DNA of 17,843 nt, taken from contig PLTE01000373.1 of NCBI GenBank assembly GCA_003164375.1, positions 1-17,843 on the forward strand. The letters run 5' to 3'. The notes beneath the pieces are model-generated. The model saw nothing but the letters and a program-made list of their open reading frames with translations, was not told the origin of the DNA and made no database searches. This stretch comes from Hyphomicrobiales bacterium. GTDB taxonomy: Bacteria > Pseudomonadota > Alphaproteobacteria > Rhizobiales > Xanthobacteraceae. The position numbers and the translations under genes were made by a program. Shown here in pieces: positions 13,203-17,843 of the stretch; the stretch's first letter is position 1, and each line of letters opens with the position of its first letter.

Positions 13203-13580
13203 ATGGCCGCATCTCACGGTAAATTTTACTGGAACGAGTTGATGGCGCGCGACGTTGCCGGCGCCAAAAAGTTCTACAGCGAAACGCTGGGCTGGAGCTT
13301 CGACGCCATGCCGATGCCCGGCGGCGGCACGTATTGGGTGGCGAACATAGGGGAGGAACCCGTGGGGGGCATTTTCGACATCAGCGGCCCGGAATTTAAC
13401 GGCATGCCCGAGGGCTGGATGCCCTACATCGCCGTCGACGACGTCGATGCTCGCACGAAAACGGCCGTCAAAGCGGGCGCCACAATCGTCAAGCCGGCGT
13501 TCGACGTGCCCGGCGTCGGCCGCATCGTGATCTTAAGGGAACCCGGCGGCGCCGGCATCGGCTGGATGACGCCGGCATAG
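13203..13580 (+). CDS. VOC-family (glyoxalase/bleomycin-resistance fold) protein
   Basis: A 125-residue single VOC domain. GKFYWNELMARDVAGAKKFYSETLGW is the typical first beta-alpha unit, and MPYIAVDDVDARTKTAVKAGATIVKPAFDVPGVGRIVILREPGG the second. Such proteins bind metal or small molecules and include glyoxalases, dioxygenases and antibiotic-binding proteins; the GxFxWNELMt group is of unknown function. A GAGGAG ribosome binding site precedes the ATG. The gene is packed between the SRPBCC and DUF899 genes, 17 and 10 bases away, so co-transcription is likely. Confidence 0.92.
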   Translation: MAASHGKFYWNELMARDVAGAKKFYSETLGWSFDAMPMPGGGTYWVANIGEEPVGGIFDISGPEFNGMPEGWMPYIAVDDVDARTKTAVKAGATIVKPAFDVPGVGRIVILREPGGAGIGWMTPA

Positions 13581-13590
13581 GAGAAAACTC

Positions 13591-14358
13591 ATGCGCCCCC
13601 ATAAAATCGTCTCCCATGACGCATGGCTCGCCGCCCGTAAAGCGCACCTCGATGAGGAAAAGGCCTTTACGCGGGCGCGCGACGCGCTGAGCCGCAAGCG
13701 CCGCGCGCTGCCGTGGGAGAAAGTCGAAAAGAATTACGTATTCGACGCAGCAAATGGCAAACAAACGCTCGCCGACCTGTTCGGCGGCAAAAGCCAGCTG
13801 ATTGTCTATCACTTCATGCTCGGCCCCGGCTGGGAAGCGGGCTGCCCGAGTTGCTCGCTGCTCGCCGATCATTTCGATGGCGCCGTCGTCCATCTTGCCC
13901 AACGCGACGTCGCCTTCGTCGGCGTGTCGCGCGCGCCGCTCGCGGAGATCGAAAAATTCCAGCGCCGCATGGGCTGGCAGTTCAAATGGGTGTCGTCGAA
14001 CGGCTGCGACTTCAACTACGACTATCAGGTCTCGGCGACGCCGGAAGAGAAAGCAACCGGCAGGGCATTCTACAACTATGAAATTACCGAATTCCCCAGC
14101 GAAGAGCGTCCCGGCGCCAGCGTGTTCTACAAGAACGACACCGGCGATATCTTCCACACCTATTCGAGCTACGGACGCGGTCTCGATATTTTGATTGGCG
14201 CCTACAATTTCCTCGACCTCGCACCCAAGGGGCGCGACGAGGCGGACCTGGCGTGGTCGATGGCTTGGGTGCGCCACCACGACCGCTATGACGGCGCCGT
14301 CGTCGATGCGGCGGCGAATTATGTGGAGCCGAAAACGTCAACGTCCTGTTGCGATTGA
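13591..14358 (+). CDS. DUF899 family thioredoxin-like protein
   Basis: A 255-residue protein of the DUF899 group, distantly thioredoxin-like. ALPWEKVEKNYVFDAANGKQTLADLFGGKSQLIVYHFM leads into GPGWEAGCPSCSLLADHF, with Cys85 and Cys88 in a CxxC arrangement, and then VAFVGVSRAPLAEIEKFQRRMGW. SVFYKNDTGDIFHTYSSYGRG.D follows near residue 175, and the C-terminal part has DLAPKGRDE and WVRHHDRY. It ends in SCC-D, with two adjacent cysteines. The CxxC suggests redox activity, but no reaction is established for the family to my knowledge. GGAG lies 9 bases before the ATG. Confidence 0.92.
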   Translation: MRPHKIVSHDAWLAARKAHLDEEKAFTRARDALSRKRRALPWEKVEKNYVFDAANGKQTLADLFGGKSQLIVYHFMLGPGWEAGCPSCSLLADHFDGAVVHLAQRDVAFVGVSRAPLAEIEKFQRRMGWQFKWVSSNGCDFNYDYQVSATPEEKATGRAFYNYEITEFPSEERPGASVFYKNDTGDIFHTYSSYGRGLDILIGAYNFLDLAPKGRDEADLAWSMAWVRHHDRYDGAVVDAAANYVEPKTSTSCCD

Positions 14359-14412
14359 TACTGCGCGTGACTCAAGCAACATTTCAACACCAAACCTGGG
14401 GAGTGCCATCAA

Positions 14413-14805
14413 ATGTCTACCGAACTCAAGTACCTAGCTTTGACGGCCATGCTGACGGCGTCGCTGTGGATTCCCTACGTCGTCTCGCAGGTGATGACCA
14501 ACGGCTTTCTGCAGCCGCCGAATTACATCGATCCGGCGCAGCGACCGGTGCCGCTGTGGGGCCAGCGCGCGGATCGCGTTTATCTCAATGCGGTCGAGAC
14601 CTTCGCGCCCTTTGCGGCCCTGGTGATCTTGGTTCAGCTGACCGGCAAGGCCGATGCCATGACAGCGTTCTGGGCGCAGTCGTTTTTCTGGTTGCGGGTG
14701 GCGCATGCTGTCGTTTACTGGGCCGGCTGGCCGTACATCCGCACCGTCATCTTCACGCTCGGTTACGTCGCCGTCATCGGCCTGTTTGTCGAACTGATGA
14801 AGTAA
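14413..14805 (+). CDS. MAPEG-family membrane protein
   Basis: A 130-residue inner-membrane protein with four predicted membrane helices, the MAPEG layout (membrane-associated proteins in eicosanoid and glutathione metabolism). Segments TAMLTASLWIPYVVSQV, VETFAPFAALVILVQL, AQSFFWLRVAHAVVYWAGW and TVIFTLGYVAVIGLFVELM alternate with RADRVYLNAVE, which holds the conserved Arg and Asn-Ala-x-Glu. Bacterial members may be glutathione transferases or peroxidases; this one is undetermined. A GGGGAG lies upstream of the ATG. It is 54 bases after the DUF899 gene and probably the last gene of the cluster. Confidence 0.9.
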   Translation: MSTELKYLALTAMLTASLWIPYVVSQVMTNGFLQPPNYIDPAQRPVPLWGQRADRVYLNAVETFAPFAALVILVQLTGKADAMTAFWAQSFFWLRVAHAVVYWAGWPYIRTVIFTLGYVAVIGLFVELMK

Positions 14806-14827
14806 TCATACGTATCCCGAATTGAGC

Positions 14828-14864
14828 GCGCCGTCGGTCGTGCGGTGAAGGCCGCGGACGGCGC
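14828..14864 (+). terminator. Possible hairpin after the MAPEG gene
   Basis: GCGCCGTC and GACGGCGC form an eight-pair GC-rich stem around a 21-base loop, starting 22 bases after the MAPEG stop. There is no T-run, so intrinsic termination is doubtful; it may only stabilise the mRNA end. Confidence 0.3.
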
Positions 14865-15377
14865 TCCATCCTGTGACACGCCGGCGACAATCAAATTGGT
14901 CGTCCAGTGAAGCGGCAGCGCATTACAAATCTAAGCGTCTAATATCTGTGCATCGTTGCGAGCGCTTCTCAAACTTTGGCAAGGCGCAGATTGCGTGCCC
15001 ATAGAATCGGCAAATTCGAAACGACAATGCATCTGATTTGGTCCAATCGACGCATCAATGGGCACTATCGTGCTGTCAAACAATTGGCACAAAAGCTGCT
15101 TACGTTAGATTGTTCCTGGCAATCGAACATCCGGAATGCGCGCGGTTCGAGTTGATGGTGAATTTTTGGGTTCGCATCTGAACCTACTCACTATCGGACC
15201 TACTCATGAGTGCCCTTTATCTGTTCGAGCCACGCCGATATGGCACGCGACGAATATCGTTCGGACCCAGTCGTCATAAAGAGCGGTGCACGGCGACGTG
15301 CCGCACTCGCAGGGTGGAGATGCCGTTAGGATTAAAGCGCCGGCGTCCACCGTGTCGGCACAAATAATGAGGTCCAT
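14865..15377. other. Gene-free stretch of lower GC
   Basis: About 510 bases visibly richer in A and T than the flanking genes. Only very short frames occur, such as a 42-codon one at 15027-15155 without a ribosome binding site. No tRNA, repeat or clear promoter was recognised. It may hold decayed sequence or an unrecognised small RNA. Confidence 0.5.
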
Positions 15378-15599
15378 ATGCCTATGCGAGGTGAACTTTC
15401 ACTCCCCCTGGTATCGTTGCGCAATCACGCATCACCGGCCGAGGCTGCATGGTTGCGCTTGGCCGCGACGTTCGGTGATCCCGATCTGCGTCTAATTCTC
15501 GGCTTCACCGCGATCGGATTATTTTTGACTGGCTGTCTAATCTATAGCTTCCCGGATATTGGCGGGATGGCCGAAACTCTCATACAAACCCCTGGATGA
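15378..15599 (+). CDS. Small single-pass membrane protein, hypothetical
   Basis: A 73-residue frame with a GAGG five bases before the ATG. The N-terminal half is soluble (SLRNHASPAEAAWLRLAATF). The second half is DPDLRLILGFTAIGLFLTGCLIYSFPDIGGMAETL, with one membrane helix near residues 39-56 followed by FPDIG. The DPDLR-helix-FPDLG pattern resembles small hypothetical membrane proteins I have seen in Bradyrhizobium-type genomes, usually of 45-60 residues. It stands alone, with 64 bases to the convergent hbdA gene. Function unknown; the helix and the pattern argue for a real gene, but it is short. Confidence 0.6.
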   Translation: MPMRGELSLPLVSLRNHASPAEAAWLRLAATFGDPDLRLILGFTAIGLFLTGCLIYSFPDIGGMAETLIQTPG

Positions 15600-15663
15600 A
15601 GCGAGGCATGGACGAGACAGACCAGCGCGGGTCAATTCCTGTCGCCTGCCATCCGTCGTCCGT

Positions 15664-16596
15664 CTAACGCGTCGGCACCGGCTTGTCGCCGCGGTAATCG
15701 TAGAAACCGCGTTGCGTCTTGCGGCCGAGCCAGCCGGCCTCGACGTATTTCACCAAGAGCGGACACGGCCGGTACTTCGAATCGGCCAATCCCTCGTGCA
15801 GCACCTGCATGACCGAGAGGCAGATATCGAGGCCGATGAAGTCGGCCAGTTCGAGCGGCCCCATCGGATGATGGGCTCCGAGCCGCATCGCGTTGTCGAT
15901 GCCCTCGACATTGCCGACGCCTTCGTAGAGCGTGTAGATCGCCTCGTTGATCATCGGCAGCAGGATACGATTGACGATGAAGGCCGGGAAATCCTCCGAC
16001 ACCGAAATCTGCTTGCCGAGCTTGGCGACGAATTGCTTGGTCGCCTCGAAGGTCGGGTTGTCGGTGGCGATGCCGCGGATCACTTCTACCAGTTCCATCA
16101 GCGGCACCGGATTCATGAAGTGAATGCCGATGAAGCGCTCCGGCCGGTCGGTCGAAGCGGCGAGCCGGGTGATCGAGATTGACGATGTATTAGTGCCGAC
16201 GATGGTTTCCGGCTTCAGCGACGGACACAACGCCGCGAATATTTTTCTCTTGGTCTCTTCCTGTTCGGTCGCCGCTTCGATCACGAGATCGCAGTCGCCG
16301 AGATCGCCGAGCGTCTTGGCGGGCGAAATGCGCTTGATCGCCGCCTGCCGCTCCTCGTCGCTGATGCGCTGGCGGCTGACCTGACGTGCCAGGTTACCGT
16401 TGATGGTGGCGATCCCTTCGCTGATGCGATCGATGGCAATGTCGTTGAGCAGGACGTGATAGCCGGATAGCGCGCAGACATGGGCGATGCCGTTGCCCAT
16501 CTGGCCGGCGCCGATGACGCCGATCTTATGAAAGGAATGAGCCATCCTGTTCGCCTGTTCGCTGCGCGCCGCGGGCCGTTCCTTGACCTCGACCAT
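15664..16596 (-). CDS. 3-hydroxybutyryl-CoA dehydrogenase
   Basis: NAD-dependent oxidation of (S)-3-hydroxyacyl-CoA (or the reverse), used in beta-oxidation and butanoate metabolism. The Rossmann loop IGVIGAGQMGNGIAHVCALSG lies near residue 25, and NTSSISITRLA and IHFMNPVPLMELVEVI hold the catalytic Ser and His region. FIVNRILLPMINEAI, HHPMGPLELADFIGLD and the closing GWLGRKTQRGFYDY complete the family pattern. The ATG at 16596 has a good AAGGTGA six bases upstream and gives 310 residues; an internal ATG at 16545 gives the more usual 293 but has AGG directly touching it. It follows etfA by 79 bases on the same strand, so an etfB-etfA-hbdA unit is likely. Confidence 0.94.
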   Translation of the reverse strand: MVEVKERPAARSEQANRMAHSFHKIGVIGAGQMGNGIAHVCALSGYHVLLNDIAIDRISEGIATINGNLARQVSRQRISDEERQAAIKRISPAKTLGDLGDCDLVIEAATEQEETKRKIFAALCPSLKPETIVGTNTSSISITRLAASTDRPERFIGIHFMNPVPLMELVEVIRGIATDNPTFEATKQFVAKLGKQISVSEDFPAFIVNRILLPMINEAIYTLYEGVGNVEGIDNAMRLGAHHPMGPLELADFIGLDICLSVMQVLHEGLADSKYRPCPLLVKYVEAGWLGRKTQRGFYDYRGDKPVPTR

Positions 16597-16675
16597 GTCG
16601 ATTCACCTTACTACGACGATCTCGTCCTACACGCCAGATTCGCCGCACGCCAGTTTCGCCTCATCCCGGCCTGAA

Positions 16676-17620
16676 TCAGTGCTTCACCTTATCGAGCTCC
16701 GTCGCCAGCTCCGGCAAGGCTTGGTAGAGATCCGCCACCAGTCCATAATCCGCGACCTGGAAGATCGGGGCTTCCTCGTCCTTGTTGATCGCGACGATGA
16801 CTTTCGAATCTTTCATGCCGGCGAGATGCTGTATGGCGCCGGAGATGCCGACCGCGATATAGAGATCAGGCGCCACGACCTTTCCGGTCTGGCCGACCTG
16901 CCAGTCATTCGGCGCATAGCCGGCGTCGACCGCCGCGCGCGAGGCGCCGATCGCGGCGCCGAGCTTGTCGGCCACCGGCTCTATATATTTGGTGAAGTTG
17001 TCGCGGTTCTGCATCGCCCGGCCGCCGGAAATGATAATCTTGGCCGAGGTCAGCTCCGGCCGTTCGGACTTCGACAGTTCCTCGCCGACAAAGCCGGAGA
17101 GGCCGGGATCGGCCGCGGCGGCGACCGGTTCGATTGGCGCCGGGCCGCCGGCGCCGGTGGCCTGAAACGCCGCCGTTCGAACCGTGATGACGCGTTTGGT
17201 CTCGGTTGAGCGCACGGTCTGGATGGCGTTGCCTGCGTAAACCGGCCGCTCGAACGTATCCGGCGCCACCACTTTGATGATTTCGGAGATCTGCATGACG
17301 TCGAGGAGGGCAGCGACACGCGGCATGATGTTCTTACCGGACGTGGTCGCCGGCGCCATGATCGTTTCGTAAGGCCCGGCCAGCGCGACGATCAGCGCCG
17401 CGACAGGCTCGGCCAGCATGTGGTCGTAAGCGGGCGCGTCGGCGAGCAAGACCTTGGCGACGCCGTCAAGCTTCCCCGCGGCCTCCGCGGCCGGCTTGCA
17501 GCCATGACCGGCGACCAAAATGTGCACCTCGGCGCCGAGCTCTTTGGCGGCGGTTAGGGCCTTGCTGGTCGCGTCTTTCAGCGCGGCATTGTCGTGCTCG
17601 GCGAGAAGGAGGGTCGCCAT
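16676..17620 (-). CDS. etfA: Electron transfer flavoprotein, alpha subunit
   Basis: The FAD-carrying subunit of ETF, a cytosolic electron shuttle from acyl-CoA dehydrogenases to the membrane ETF:quinone oxidoreductase. At 314 residues it has standard length. The N-terminal half is the alpha/beta recognition domain. The C-terminal FAD domain contains ASRAAVDAGYAPNDWQVGQTG, VAPDLYIAVGISGAIQHLAG and IVAINKDEEAPIFQVADYGL near residues 225-295. The ATG (17618-17620) shares one base with the stop of etfB, TGATG, showing tight coupling. hbdA follows. Confidence 0.97.
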   Translation of the reverse strand: MATLLLAEHDNAALKDATSKALTAAKELGAEVHILVAGHGCKPAAEAAGKLDGVAKVLLADAPAYDHMLAEPVAALIVALAGPYETIMAPATTSGKNIMPRVAALLDVMQISEIIKVVAPDTFERPVYAGNAIQTVRSTETKRVITVRTAAFQATGAGGPAPIEPVAAAADPGLSGFVGEELSKSERPELTSAKIIISGGRAMQNRDNFTKYIEPVADKLGAAIGASRAAVDAGYAPNDWQVGQTGKVVAPDLYIAVGISGAIQHLAGMKDSKVIVAINKDEEAPIFQVADYGLVADLYQALPELATELDKVKH

Positions 17621-17843
17621 CAGATCGCTCCGGCCTCGTTCTTGAGCTTGTCGACAAGCTCGGCGACGGTCTTGACCTTGATGCCGGCCTTGCGCACCGG
17701 CGGCTCGGCAGTCTTGATCACTTCGAGGCGCGGTCTGATGTCGACGCCGTAATCGGCGGCGGTCTTATCCGCGATCGGCTTTTTCTTCGCCTTCATGATG
17801 TTGGGCAGTGAGGCATAGCGCGGCTCGTTCAAGCGCAGATCGG
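17620..17843 (-). CDS. etfB: Electron transfer flavoprotein, beta subunit, C-terminal part (cut by window edge)
   Basis: The last 73 or so residues of the ETF beta subunit, which binds AMP and partners EtfA. The residues LRLNEPRYASLPNIMKAKKK are the family signature, followed by ADYGVDIRPRLEVIKTAEPP, a KVKTVAELVDKLKNEAGAI end that is canonical for EtfB. The stop overlaps the etfA start by one base. The N-terminal part is beyond the window. Confidence 0.96.
   Translation of the reverse strand, partial: DLRLNEPRYASLPNIMKAKKKPIADKTAADYGVDIRPRLEVIKTAEPPVRKAGIKVKTVAELVDKLKNEAGAI

Noticed and set aside
15027..15155. 42-codon frame in the gene-free stretch
   Set aside because: No ribosome binding site, no recognisable domain, and length expected by chance.

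Overview
The window is a GC-rich chromosomal segment from an alphaproteobacterium. It most likely comes from Hyphomicrobiales near the Bradyrhizobium/Rhodopseudomonas/Xanthobacteraceae group. The basis is a TlpA gene divergent from argH, an argH-LptM-like lipoprotein-lysA run, a TIGR02302/DUF4175 membrane protein, an etfB-etfA-hbdA block, and several kinds of dispersed palindromic intergenic repeat of the sort common in that group. No plasmid, phage, transposase, CRISPR, tRNA or rRNA gene is visible.

Layout. (1) 1-879, minus strand: the 5' part of thiC with its leader, comprising a TPP riboswitch, a palindromic element between aptamer and ribosome binding site, and a near-consensus sigma70 promoter. 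(2) 913-1018: a large palindromic repeat. (3) 1029-3644, minus: a DUF4175/TIGR02302 membrane protein with a Q/G-rich tail. (4) 3645-4202: a non-coding gap ending in a possible operator. (5) 4203-6285, plus: a tight three-gene operon of a beta-hydroxyacid dehydrogenase, a cupin and a 2-keto-4-pentenoate-hydratase-like protein, with ATGA overlaps; the pathway is unknown. (6) 6286-9401, minus: lysA, a small LptM-like lipoprotein whose N-terminal coding region contains a double-hairpin repeat, and argH. (7) 9464-10129, plus: tlpA. (8) 10147-10245: another palindromic repeat, 8 bases before a Bcr/CflA-type MFS exporter (10254-11450). (9) 11460-12257, minus: an RMD1/DUF155-family membrane protein. 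(10) 12392-14805, plus: a five-gene cluster (ArsR-type regulator, SRPBCC, VOC, DUF899 and MAPEG proteins) with a clear promoter that predicts a nearly leaderless regulator mRNA and an 18-bp dyad over the start codon. (11) 14806-15663: a mostly empty stretch with one probable small membrane protein. (12) 15664-17843, minus: the end of etfB, etfA and a 3-hydroxybutyryl-CoA dehydrogenase.

How the genes fit together. thiC, lysA and argH are core thiamine, lysine and arginine synthesis. TlpA serves periplasmic thiol reduction for cytochrome oxidase assembly. EtfAB with HbdA serves beta-oxidation or hydroxybutyrate metabolism. The plus-strand trio at 4.2-6.3 kb and the ArsR cluster at 12.4-14.8 kb look like accessory catabolic and stress/detoxification modules. 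I found no convincing wholly new system. The items most worth a second look are the in-frame palindrome in the lipoprotein gene, the palindromic element inside the riboswitch leader, the ArsR promoter/operator/leaderless start with its long gene overlap, and the uncharacterised catabolic trio.
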